Positions 1 to 6,430 of a stretch of 7,547 nucleotides of DNA are shown here, in pieces. Origin of the DNA: an uncultured Clostridia bacterium (GTDB lineage Bacteria > Bacillota > Clostridia > Oscillospirales > Acutalibacteraceae); assembly GCA_945869905.1 (NCBI GenBank), contig CAMBQD010000042.1, forward strand, positions 1 to 7,547. Reading direction: 5' to 3'. The first letter of the stretch is position 1; every line of letters starts with the position of its first letter. Under the pieces are notes generated by a model, which did no database searches, was not told the origin of the DNA, and saw only the letters and a list, made by a program, of their open reading frames with translations. A program made the translations under genes and the position numbers.

Positions 1-1250
1 ATATCTCTCAGCGCGGTCAAATCATAATTCTTAACATCAACTCCGTCAATAAGCACCTGTCCGTCTGTTGCGTCATAAAGACGGGGAATAAGATTTACAA
101 GGCTTGATTTACCGCATCCTGTTCCGCCCACAATACCCACTATCTCACCGGGGTTGGCGGTAAAGCTGATATTATCAAGTATGTTGTCGCCGGAGTTTTC
201 CGCGGAGTATTTAAAGGAAACGTTTTTAAATTCTACCTTACCCTTTTTATTGTCTTCAGACGGGATATAGGCATTTTCCGGATTGGTGATATCTATTTTA
301 GTATCAAGGATTTCAACCACACGGTCGCCGCATGCCTTTGCCCTTGTGATTTGCAGCAGGAACATTGAAACCATCATTATGTTCATAAGCACCTGCAAAA
401 TATATGATGACAGTACGGAGATTTCACCCACGTTCATAACACCTGTGGCGGCATCTAATGAGCCCTTGTAATAAATGTATACAATAACAACATTCATCAA
501 AAGCATCATAATGGGCATAACCGTTACAATCATACCTGCCGCCTTTGCGCCCTGATTTGCCAATTCGTCGGAGGCTGAGTGGAATTTACTCTTTTCTCTG
601 TCCTCTCTTACAAATGCCTTTACAACTCTTATACCGATAAGATTTTCCTGTACAACTCTGTTTACATTATCAATTTTTTTCTGCATCCTTTGGAACATGG
701 GAAAGCCGAATTTAAGTATTACAACTACGACTAAAACAATTATCGGCATAATAAACAGCAATATGAGCGAAAGCTGTGCGTTTATGGAAAAGGCAAATAT
801 TGCCGAAACAATCAAAAGCGCAGGGGCGCGTACAAGCATTCTTAAGCACATCATAACTGTGTTTTGCAGCATTGTGACGTCATTTGTCATTCTGGTGGTA
901 AGAGATGCGGTGGAATATGTGTCGATGTTTTTAAAGGAAAATTCACTTACCTTTGCGTACAGATCCTTCCTGAGCCTGTAGGAGAATTTTTGGCTGACAA
1001 TGGAGGAGGTTTTCATTGTGGCAAGACCTCCCGCCAAGCCTAAAACGGCAAGCAAAAACATAAATATACCGATTTTGATTACCGTAGCCCTTGTGTCCTG
1101 CGGGGACGATGTGTTTTTTACGGTTTCATAAACCGTGTTGGCAAGGGACGGCATTGCAAGCTCGCATATTGCCTCAATAATCATACCTGAGGCGCTGATT
1201 AGTGCAAGCCCCCATAGGCCTTTAAGATATTTTGACAGCTTTTTCAGCAT
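1..1250 (-). CDS. ABC transporter, fused permease/ATP-binding subunit (partial, C-terminus off the left edge)
   Basis: Half of a type IV (B-family) ABC exporter, probably one subunit of a heterodimer that pumps drugs, lipids or peptides out through the cytoplasmic membrane. In the window 416 codons are open without a break. Hydrophobic helices span roughly residues 12-320. The segment NLIGIRVVKAFVRE is the usual coupling-helix region of exporters, and the nucleotide-binding domain begins near residue 336 (VEFKNVSFKY). A Walker A motif GGTGCGKS lies at residues 375-382, with the catalytic lysine at 381. The Q-loop, signature motif and Walker B lie beyond the edge, so ATPase competence cannot be judged. 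The ATG at 1250-1248 overlaps the upstream marR stop (ATGCTGA), and a strong SD, GAGGTGA (1257-1263), sits 6 nt before it inside marR, so the two are translationally coupled. Family is secure; substrate is unknown. MarR-ABC-ABC operons are common in Clostridia, so a partner subunit is likely just off the left edge. Confidence 0.93.
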   Translation of the reverse strand, partial: MLKKLSKYLKGLWGLALISASGMIIEAICELAMPSLANTVYETVKNTSSPQDTRATVIKIGIFMFLLAVLGLAGGLATMKTSSIVSQKFSYRLRKDLYAKVSEFSFKNIDTYSTASLTTRMTNDVTMLQNTVMMCLRMLVRAPALLIVSAIFAFSINAQLSLILLFIMPIIVLVVVVILKFGFPMFQRMQKKIDNVNRVVQENLIGIRVVKAFVREDREKSKFHSASDELANQGAKAAGMIVTVMPIMMLLMNVVIVYIYYKGSLDAATGVMNVGEISVLSSYILQVLMNIMMVSMFLLQITRAKACGDRVVEILDTKIDITNPENAYIPSEDNKKGKVEFKNVSFKYSAENSGDNILDNISFTANPGEIVGIVGGTGCGKSSLVNLIPRLYDATDGQVLIDGVDVKNYDLTALRD

Positions 1251-1705
1251 TGTTCTTCACCTCGTTTAATCATATTCTGAATGGCAGTTTCCAATAAGTC
1301 GGAAAGCTCAAGAGCCTGCTCCTCTGTCATACCTTTTTTTATAACAGTTTCAAGTGATTTCATACTGTTTTTTATATTTTCCGGAGCTTGCTTTGCCTTT
1401 TGAGTAGGGTATAGCCTGACAATGCGTGCGTCATTTATGTCAGGCTTTTTGGTTACAAAGCCCGCTTTTTCCATTCGCTTAATTGAAACGCTGGCGGTTG
1501 CGGTGGAAACCTCAAGCTTTTTTGCAAGCTCACCTAATGTTATTCCTTCGTTTTCTGCAAGAAGTATAACTATGTCCTGCTGACCGGAAAACAATCCCTG
1601 CTGGGCAACTGCCTCGTTAAAGGCACGCCTTATATGCCTTGAAAGGCACATTACACGGGGACCTATTTCTTCTCTGGGGAGAGGAGGGCGATGCTTTCTT
1701 TTCAT
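1244..1705 (-). CDS. MarR-family transcriptional regulator
   Basis: A 153-residue winged-helix DNA-binding protein, a normal length for the family. The helix-turn-helix occupies about residues 55-84 (ITLGELAKKLEVSTATAS, then SIKRMEKAGFV). The beta wing follows at about 85-100 with the family-typical D-x-x-D-x-R pattern (DINDARIVRLYPT). The terminal helices would form the dimer interface. MarR proteins usually repress their own operon and release DNA when they bind a small phenolic or drug-like ligand or when a cysteine is oxidised. Cysteines here are C20 and the C-terminal residue C153. It is the first gene of an operon with the ABC exporter, which it probably controls. The ATG at 1705 has only a weak SD (AAAAGG about 13 nt upstream). 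The next in-frame ATG (residue 19) has no better one and would remove the N-terminal helix region, so the first is kept. The ligand cannot be read from sequence. Confidence 0.93.
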   Translation of the reverse strand: MKRKHRPPLPREEIGPRVMCLSRHIRRAFNEAVAQQGLFSGQQDIVILLAENEGITLGELAKKLEVSTATASVSIKRMEKAGFVTKKPDINDARIVRLYPTQKAKQAPENIKNSMKSLETVIKKGMTEEQALELSDLLETAIQNMIKRGEEQC

Positions 1706-1737
1706 TATAACACAACAACCTTTTCCGTTAATTTATC

Positions 1738-1758
1738 CGACTATTATTAGTCGACTAA
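1738..1758. promoter_or_regulatory. Probable MarR operator: two overlapping inverted repeats
   Basis: The sequence TTAGTCGACTAA at 1747-1758 is a perfect 12-bp palindrome. It overlaps a second inverted repeat, CGACTA-TTAT-TAGTCG (1738-1753), so three half-sites of the same hexamer lie in 21 bp. The site begins about 6 bp downstream of the predicted marR -10 box and covers the predicted start point, where a bound dimer would block initiation. Short AT-flanked palindromes of this kind at the promoter are typical MarR operators. That this particular MarR binds here is inference from position and symmetry. Confidence 0.72.
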
Positions 1759-1763
1759 CGATT

Positions 1764-1791
1764 ATTTTATCACAAGTTAACAAATTGTCAA
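1764..1791 (-). promoter_or_regulatory. Sigma-A-type promoter for the marR-ABC operon
   Basis: On the minus strand a consensus -35 box TTGACA (1791-1786) is followed by a 16-bp spacer and the -10 box TAAAAT (1769-1764). The -10 is preceded by TGA, giving an extended -10 (TG-N). The predicted start is near 1757, leaving a leader of about 50 nt before the marR ATG. This is among the strongest promoter-like matches in the window, as expected for a unit held down by a repressor. Confidence 0.75.
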
Positions 1792-1817
1792 GATAAACAT
1801 TGTAAACTATTTGTTAA
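1777..1817. repeat. 9-bp inverted repeat shared by the two divergent promoters
   Basis: TTAACAAAT (1777-1785) and its exact reverse complement ATTTGTTAA (1809-1817) are separated by 23 bp centred near 1797. Each arm lies in the spacer between the -35 and -10 boxes of one divergent promoter, marR on the minus strand and rsmA on the plus strand. In both orientations the arm is followed within 0-2 bp by TGTG and then by the -10 sequence TAAAAT. The region is therefore close to mirror symmetric. It could be a second regulator site or a by-product of two similar AT-rich promoters. Confidence 0.6.
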
Positions 1818-1828
1818 TGTGTTAAAAT
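1800..1828 (+). promoter_or_regulatory. Promoter for rsmA and the MATE gene
   Basis: A -35 box TTGTAA (1800-1805, 4 of 6 consensus positions) is separated by 17 bp from the -10 box TAAAAT (1823-1828). TGT just before the -10 makes an extended -10. The predicted start is near 1835, about 20 nt before the rsmA ATG. Its -35 is only 8 bp from the -35 of the divergent marR promoter, so the two polymerases would compete for the same stretch. Confidence 0.65.
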
Positions 1829-1855
1829 AGCACGAAATCAAAAGAGGTAACTGTT

Positions 1856-2704
1856 ATGAATTTATGCGATTACAACACCGTTAAAAGAATACTTGCCAAG
1901 CACGGCTTTACCTTTTCAAAGGCACTGGGACAGAATTTTTTAATTAACCCCGATGTGTGTCCCCAAATGGCAGACAGCCTTTGCGCCGATAAGAGCACAG
2001 GTGTGCTGGAGGTGGGCGCAGGTATAGGAGTTTTGACAAAGGAGCTTTGCCGCGTTGCAGGAAGGGTTGTGTGTGTGGAGCTTGACAAAAGGCTCCTTCC
2101 TGTTCTGGACGAAACACTGGGTGAATTTGATAACCTTGAAATTGTTAACGACGATATTATGAAGGTTGACTTAAACGCTCTTATAAAAGACAGGTTTAAG
2201 GAATGTGCCTGTGTTAAAGTATGTGCAAATTTGCCTTATTATATTACCTCTCCTGTAATAATGACTCTGCTTGAAAGCAAGCTGCCAATTGGTGAAATAG
2301 TGGTTATGGTGCAAAAGGAGGCAGGTGAACGTCTGTGTGCGCAGGTGGGCTCACGGATGTCAGGCGCGGTAACTGTTGCAGTAAACTATTATGCAGAAAG
2401 TGAAATTCTTTTTGATGTTTACAGGGACAGCTTTATGCCCAGTCCAAAGGTGGACAGTGTGGTAATCAGGCTTAAAATACGCCAAAAGCCTTTGTTTGAG
2501 CTTAAAGATGAAAAAAAGTTTTTTACTGTTGTAAGGTGTGCCTTCTCACAAAGACGTAAGACGGCACTTAACAGCATTTCAAATGCTATGGGTATTGCAA
2601 AGGATAAGCTGACAGAGGTATTTACTCAGTACGGCATTGACCTGAATATCCGTGCCGAAAGGCTTACAATGGAGGATTTCAAAAATATTTCTCAAAGCAT
2701 TTAG
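1856..2704 (+). CDS. rsmA: 16S rRNA (adenine1518-N6/adenine1519-N6)-dimethyltransferase RsmA/KsgA
   Basis: This near-universal enzyme uses S-adenosylmethionine to dimethylate two adjacent adenines in the 3' terminal helix 45 of 16S rRNA, late in small-subunit assembly. Its loss classically gives kasugamycin resistance. At 282 residues the length is normal. Visible motifs, in order: LGQNFL (24-29); the SAM-binding motif I EVGAGIGVLT (52-61); the acidic residue E75 that ends the next strand; NDD (98-100); the catalytic motif IV NLPYY (125-129); PSPKVDSVV (195-203); FSQRRKTALNS (230-240); and the C-terminal RAERLTMEDF (266-275). The ATG at 1856 follows an SD, AAAGAGG (1841-1847), by 8 nt. It is first in a two-gene unit with the MATE transporter. 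All core motifs are present, so it should be functional; the distantly related Erm methyltransferases are a poorer fit. Confidence 0.97.
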   Translation: MNLCDYNTVKRILAKHGFTFSKALGQNFLINPDVCPQMADSLCADKSTGVLEVGAGIGVLTKELCRVAGRVVCVELDKRLLPVLDETLGEFDNLEIVNDDIMKVDLNALIKDRFKECACVKVCANLPYYITSPVIMTLLESKLPIGEIVVMVQKEAGERLCAQVGSRMSGAVTVAVNYYAESEILFDVYRDSFMPSPKVDSVVIRLKIRQKPLFELKDEKKFFTVVRCAFSQRRKTALNSISNAMGIAKDKLTEVFTQYGIDLNIRAERLTMEDFKNISQSI

Positions 2705-2709
2705 GAGGG
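2703..2709 (+). promoter_or_regulatory. Ribosome binding site for the MATE gene, unusually far from the ATG
   Basis: AGGAGGG is a near-perfect SD that overlaps the rsmA stop codon TAG (2702-2704). It is 16 nt from the ATG at 2726, against the usual 5-9. Between it and 2726 there is no in-frame ATG, GTG or TTG. The next in-frame ATG codes for M20, inside the first conserved segment, so 2726 remains the best start. Confidence 0.6.
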
Positions 2710-2725
2710 ACATAATCATATAGCT

Positions 2726-4111
2726 ATGAAGGACAATATAAAGATTTTTCAGGATTATAAGGTGCCCAAGGCTGTTGCGGCAATGGCTTTGCCCAGTATG
2801 ATGGGTATGCTTATAAATATTGTATACAACTTGGCAGACACCTTTTTTGTAGGTCAGACAGGCGACAGCAATCAGGTTGCCGCCGTGTCAGTATCAATGC
2901 CGCTTTTCCTGTTTTTCCTTGCCATCGGTAATCTGTTTGGTATCGGCGGGTGCGCTTTTATCAGCCGTTCCTTGGGCGAGGGAAGGAATGACAGAGTTAA
3001 AACCATCAGCAGCTTTTGTATATACGGTGCAATCGGTGTAGGCGTTGTTGTGGGTGCGGTGTTTTTGATTTTCAACAGATCGTTACTGTATTTAGTGGGT
3101 GCCAGTGACAACACAATAGGCTATGCGCAGGATTATTTAAAATGGGTGGCAGTGGGCGCACCCTTTGTTGTAACAGCAATTAATGTGGGCAATCTTGTAA
3201 GGGGCGAAGGTGCCGCAAAGGTGTCCATGGTTGGCTCGGTGCTGGGTCAGGTTATCAATATTATTTTAGACCCCATTTTCATATTGGGTAGCGGGGACAG
3301 GCTTTTTGGTATCACTCTTCCCTTCGGATTTAATCTCGGCGTGGCAGGTGCGGCAATTGCAACTGTGCTGGGTAACGTGTTCAGCGTTATATTTTTCCTT
3401 ATCTATTTTCTCAGAGGAAAAAGTATACTCAGCATTACGCCCAAAAGATTTTCCGTTAAAAACGGCATTGCCAAGGGTGTAATTAATGTGGGACTGCCGG
3501 CAAGCCTCAATAATTTGCTTATGAGCATAAGCAACATCATAATCAATACGGTGCTTGTGGGATACGGTGATGACGCAGTTGCGGCAATGGGCGTTGCAAT
3601 GAAGGCAAATCTGCTGGTTGTAATGCTCCAGATAGGACTGGCTCAGGGCATTCAGCCGCTTATCGGATATTGCTATGGCTCGCGCAATTATTCCAGAATG
3701 AAAAAATGTATGAGCTTCGGCATATGCTGTAACATTGTAATAGGTGCCGCAGTTACGCTGTTTTATCTTGTATTCAGGGAAAATGTTATCGGTATGTTTA
3801 TTGATAACGAACAGGTTGTCAGTCTTGGTGTTAAGATGCTGGCGGCGATAATGAGCTCAGGTCCCGTAATAGGTATAATGTTTGTGCTTAATTTTTCTTT
3901 TCAGGGAATGGGAAAGGGTGCCCAGAGCCTTATCCTTTCTGTCAGCAGACAGGGCTTAGTTTTTATACCGCTGTTGTTCATACTTAACAAAACAGTAGGC
4001 TTAAACGGAATTATTTGGTCACAGCCGGCGGCGGATTTCTTCTGTGTGTTACTTAGTGTTATAATGTTTGCAAGAATTATGAAGGATATAAAAAAGCAAG
4101 AGGCTGTATAA
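2726..4111 (+). CDS. MATE-family multidrug/cation antiporter
   Basis: A 461-residue integral membrane protein of the multidrug and toxic compound extrusion family. Such proteins export organic cations or other compounds in exchange for Na+ or H+. About twelve hydrophobic helices form two homologous halves. Each half opens with a conserved LP: ALPSMMGML near 21-29 and GLPASLNNL near 256-264. Other family signatures are YNLADTFFVG (34-43), IILDPIFI (179-186), GVAGAAIATVLG (205-216) and AQGIQPLIGYCYG (306-318). The N-terminal KVPKAVAAMALPSMM fits the NorM/DinF-like group found widely in Clostridia. It lies 21 bp after rsmA and is probably co-transcribed, ending at a hairpin terminator that abuts its stop. 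A lipid or peptidoglycan precursor flippase of the wider MOP superfamily is a less likely alternative. Substrate and coupling ion cannot be told from sequence. Confidence 0.94.
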   Translation: MKDNIKIFQDYKVPKAVAAMALPSMMGMLINIVYNLADTFFVGQTGDSNQVAAVSVSMPLFLFFLAIGNLFGIGGCAFISRSLGEGRNDRVKTISSFCIYGAIGVGVVVGAVFLIFNRSLLYLVGASDNTIGYAQDYLKWVAVGAPFVVTAINVGNLVRGEGAAKVSMVGSVLGQVINIILDPIFILGSGDRLFGITLPFGFNLGVAGAAIATVLGNVFSVIFFLIYFLRGKSILSITPKRFSVKNGIAKGVINVGLPASLNNLLMSISNIIINTVLVGYGDDAVAAMGVAMKANLLVVMLQIGLAQGIQPLIGYCYGSRNYSRMKKCMSFGICCNIVIGAAVTLFYLVFRENVIGMFIDNEQVVSLGVKMLAAIMSSGPVIGIMFVLNFSFQGMGKGAQSLILSVSRQGLVFIPLLFILNKTVGLNGIIWSQPAADFFCVLLSVIMFARIMKDIKKQEAV

Positions 4112-4147
4112 AAAAGATGTAGCTGATTTTCAGCTACATCTTTTTTT
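4110..4147. terminator. Bidirectional intrinsic terminator between convergent genes
   Basis: GATGTAGCTGA (4116-4126) pairs perfectly with TCAGCTACATC (4130-4140) across a TTT loop, giving an 11-bp stem. It is followed by seven T on the plus strand (4141-4147), while the A-run at 4110-4115 supplies the U-tract for minus-strand transcripts. It can therefore terminate both the rsmA-MATE unit and the convergent Ig-like/Wzz-kinase unit. The MATE stop (4109-4111) and the kinase stop (4148-4146) both overlap the tracts. Confidence 0.93.
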
Positions 4148-5483
4148 ACATATGGTTTATTACAAATCCGAGCATTTTGCATTTTGCTCCGTCAAAGGAG
4201 GAAAGACTGCGCAGTACACAGGACTTGCTTATACTGTTATGGGCAATAACGTAAATAAAGCCGTCTGCAATTTCTCCGATTTCCAACGCGTCGCCCAAAA
4301 AGCCCGACGGCGGCGAATCAAATATAATATAGTCAAAATTCTCCTTTAAGCCGTCAACCAAGGCTTTAAAATTACTGTCGGCGGAATTTTCAAAGGATGT
4401 AGGCTCACCATCAATATTTCCGGCAAAGAAAAGATTATCAATATCCGTTTGATTAATAAAGCTATAGCTTTGCATACCGCTGCGGATGGCTGTTGATAAC
4501 GGTATCTGAATATCTGTGATGCCCAAGTTTTCGGCAATACAGGGAGTTCTTAAATCGCAGTCAAGAATAATTACCCGTTTTCCTCTGTCCGCCAAATCAC
4601 AGGCGAGGTTAAGGCTGACGGAGGACTTGCCTTCTCCCGACGCAGTGCTTGTAACAAGAATGCTTTTATATCCGTTTTCTCTGCATATTTTGTCAAGGCT
4701 TGCAGAAAGCGTGCTTATCTCCTGCCGAAATTCAAGACCTGTTCCCTCATTAACCGTGAGGGGAATTTTTGTTTTATTCTTTTTACCTTCAATGCTCCTT
4801 CGCTTTCTGTACACCTGATGTATTGTTGCAAGGCAGGGTGCATTAATTTCCCTTTCCGCCTCCTCGGCAGAGGTTACCGTTTTTGTGAAACGTGCCTTTA
4901 ATATCAAAGCCGCCATAAACGCTAAAAATACTGCCAATACGCTAAGTCCTATACTTATTGTATAATCAGGAGCATTTGACGGCATTGAATTGTATGCAGG
5001 CGGTGCCATAAATTTCATTGTGCTTTTGCCGATAACTCGGTCTGCAATGTCGCCGTAATGCTTTTGTATTTCGTCAATTATCTGCATAGAGGAGTCATTA
5101 CTGTCCGATGTAGCCGTCAGGTAAAAAATGTTTGAGGAATCAAGGGAGGTAACCCTAAAGCTTCCCTTAATTCCGGATGCCTTCATATATGGCTCCATAT
5201 GGTTAATGAAGGTGTCACAGCTCAGCAGAACAGGTATGGTTTTGCTGAGCTGATTATCATTTATTGTCGCATAGTTGGCACCGGGATGCTCTGCCAGCTC
5301 AATTGTAAATGCCTGAGTGACAGTATACTCCGGAGTATATATACAGTATGTAATTATTCCGCCAAACAGTCCGCCAGCAACACACAGTGCTATCAGCAGT
5401 ACCCTAAACCTTTTTATCAGCAGCCACAGGTATTTGCCCTTAAGCAGCAGGTATTGAGCCTTTTCCTTCTTCTTTTCAAACAA
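4146..5483 (-). CDS. Wzz-type chain-length domain fused to a BY-kinase (CpsD/CapB-like) ATPase
   Basis: A 445-residue membrane protein combining the CpsC-like co-polymerase and CpsD-like kinase parts that many Gram-positives encode separately; such proteins control capsule or exopolysaccharide chain length and export. A basic N-terminus (KKKEK) precedes TM1 (about 28-48). An extracellular Wzz region follows to about 160, then a proline-rich APPAYNSMPSNAP (160-172) and TM2 (about 174-196). The cytoplasmic P-loop domain has Walker A STASGEGKSS (279-288), Walker A' VIILDCDLR (304-312) and Walker B IIFDSPP (386-392), the BY-kinase set. The chain ends at LGFVINHM with no tyrosine-rich tail. The usual E-x2-R-x2-R oligomerisation motif is replaced by LEFRQEI (250-256). 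Tyrosine kinase activity is therefore doubtful although nucleotide binding looks intact. The start is TTG at 5483, one base after the upstream stop; the first in-frame ATG (M96) would remove TM1. Confidence 0.9.
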   Translation of the reverse strand: MFEKKKEKAQYLLLKGKYLWLLIKRFRVLLIALCVAGGLFGGIITYCIYTPEYTVTQAFTIELAEHPGANYATINDNQLSKTIPVLLSCDTFINHMEPYMKASGIKGSFRVTSLDSSNIFYLTATSDSNDSSMQIIDEIQKHYGDIADRVIGKSTMKFMAPPAYNSMPSNAPDYTISIGLSVLAVFLAFMAALILKARFTKTVTSAEEAEREINAPCLATIHQVYRKRRSIEGKKNKTKIPLTVNEGTGLEFRQEISTLSASLDKICRENGYKSILVTSTASGEGKSSVSLNLACDLADRGKRVIILDCDLRTPCIAENLGITDIQIPLSTAIRSGMQSYSFINQTDIDNLFFAGNIDGEPTSFENSADSNFKALVDGLKENFDYIIFDSPPSGFLGDALEIGEIADGFIYVIAHNSISKSCVLRSLSSFDGAKCKMLGFVINHM

Positions 5484-5484
5484 A

Positions 5485-6330
5485 TCAGTTCACCGTAACA
5501 TATAAATATGCCTTTTCATTTTCAAGCTCTTTAATGCCCTTTATTCTGTATTCAACGGTGTACACACCAGCTGTTTGGGTGTCAACCGTGTTTTCAGCCG
5601 TAACCTGAGAGGATAAATCGCCGTAGCCCTTGTACACCGCACTGCCCACATAATCCAAAGGGTTAAATGAGTCACCCCTGTTTATGCTTAAGGAGGATGC
5701 CTTAAGCTTTATGATTGAGCTTGATGCCTCAGTAACGGTTACGGAAATTTTAACCGATGCACTGTCACCAAAAATATTTTGTGCAGTAACAGTGACGGAA
5801 TAATCACCAACGGTTATGTTTTCCGAATTAAAGTGGGCGGAAACGGAGCATTTCCCGCCAAAGCCATCGTCGGTATCAACAATACCGCTTTTTGCTATTT
5901 CCGAAGAAAGATTGGCAATTTTATCAACAGGAATTTCAAATTCCGCACCGTTGTAGGTTATTGACGGACCTGTATAATTTCCGTCAACAATTAAGACTCT
6001 TTCAAATGTCAGTATTTTATATCCTGCCTTGTTTATTGAATATGTCAGTGTTTTTTTGCGGATGTTGCCTGTGGGCTTGCAGGATACGGTAACGCTGTCA
6101 GTTAAATCCTTTCCGTTTTCATCGATGGCTTTTACGCCCTGCATAAAGTCAGTGTCCTTGGTGTACATCAGCTCGTCGCTGTCAAAGCTTATGGTGTATT
6201 CCTTTTGGGCGGCAGTTGTTATTTCACCGTTATATTGGGGGCTCCCCTCAAAAAAGAATATAAGGTACACCAAAACTGCAACGCACAGCGCCGCAATTAC
6301 AGCAGTCAGTATTTTTGAAAAATTTCTCAC
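5485..6330 (-). CDS. Membrane-anchored protein with probable Ig-like domains
   Basis: A 281-residue protein with one N-terminal membrane helix (about 8-27). There is no signal peptidase site or lipobox that I can see, so it is probably anchored with the rest outside the cell. The exterior is rich in beta-forming S/T/V segments and looks like three tandem Ig-like domains, at about 44-115, 122-200 and 206-280. The last, with GDLSSQVTAENTVDTQTAGVYTVEYRI-type spacing, resembles the Big_3/DUF5011 group of bacterial Ig-like folds. I do not recognise a specific gene, catalytic residues or a sortase motif. It starts with GTG at 6330, chosen because a strong SD, GGAGG (6341-6337), lies 6 nt upstream and no ATG fits. 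It is first in a two-gene unit with the Wzz-kinase fusion, so a role in assembly or export of a surface polysaccharide is plausible but inferred. Its first domain resembles the Ig-like domain encoded at 7223-7547. Confidence 0.85.
   Translation of the reverse strand: MRNFSKILTAVIAALCVAVLVYLIFFFEGSPQYNGEITTAAQKEYTISFDSDELMYTKDTDFMQGVKAIDENGKDLTDSVTVSCKPTGNIRKKTLTYSINKAGYKILTFERVLIVDGNYTGPSITYNGAEFEIPVDKIANLSSEIAKSGIVDTDDGFGGKCSVSAHFNSENITVGDYSVTVTAQNIFGDSASVKISVTVTEASSSIIKLKASSLSINRGDSFNPLDYVGSAVYKGYGDLSSQVTAENTVDTQTAGVYTVEYRIKGIKELENEKAYLYVTVN
5490..5494 (-). promoter_or_regulatory. Weak ribosome binding site supporting the TTG start of the Wzz-kinase gene
   Basis: GGTGA on the minus strand lies 6 nt before the TTG at 5483-5481, inside the last codons of the upstream Ig-like gene. 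It matches the 3' part of the full SD (GGAGGTGA). An in-frame TGA at 5492-5490 rules out any start further upstream. The 1-nt gap between stop and start suggests translational coupling. Confidence 0.5.
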
Positions 6331-6358
6331 AGTGAACCTCCGCCGATTTGATATCTTA

Positions 6359-6387
6359 ATTATTGCACAAAACGGTTTTTAATTCAA
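6359..6387 (-). promoter_or_regulatory. Candidate promoter for the Ig-like/Wzz-kinase operon
   Basis: On the minus strand, TTGAAT (6387-6382, 4 of 6 consensus) is 17 bp from AATAAT (6364-6359, 5 of 6). TGC just before the -10 provides an extended -10. The predicted start near 6352 leaves a leader of about 22 nt containing the SD. The surrounding DNA is AT-rich, so chance matches are easier here than at marR. Confidence 0.5.
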
Positions 6388-6401
6388 CTGTTATATTAAT
6401 A

Positions 6402-6430
6402 TTGAAATTTTTTTTATTTAATGGTATGAT
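6402..6430 (+). promoter_or_regulatory. Promoter for the cpsB-like phosphatase gene
   Basis: TTGAAA (6402-6407, 5 of 6 consensus) and TATGAT (6425-6430, 5 of 6) are separated by an ideal 17 bp. The predicted start near 6437 gives a leader of about 34 nt. An overlapping alternative -10, TGATAAAAT (6427-6435), has a good extended -10 but its distance to TTGAAA is too long (22 bp). Confidence 0.62.

Noticed and set aside
283..981. Plus-strand open frames opposite the ABC transporter (62 and 94 residues)
   Set aside because: They lie antisense to a continuous, well-conserved ABC exporter frame, have no credible SD and no recognisable domain.
1706..1855. Possible riboswitch, attenuator or small RNA in the marR-rsmA gap
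   Set aside because: The predicted leaders are only about 50 and 20 nt, and the inverted repeats sit at or upstream of the starts, so they are better explained as DNA sites than as RNA structures.
3901..4182. Minus-strand frame running across the terminator into the MATE gene, a possible lost tail of the kinase
   Set aside because: It is in another frame, encodes no tyrosine cluster, and crosses a strong hairpin terminator; it is antisense to conserved MATE sequence.
5199..6382. Several plus-strand open frames (61-117 residues) opposite the Ig-like and kinase genes
   Set aside because: They overlap each other and the minus-strand genes that have good starts, membrane helices and motifs; cysteine-rich, low-complexity translations look like antisense shadows.
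6393..6402. ATATTAATAT palindrome between the divergent promoters
   Set aside because: It is perfect but made only of A and T in very AT-rich DNA, so it is expected by chance; not called as an operator.
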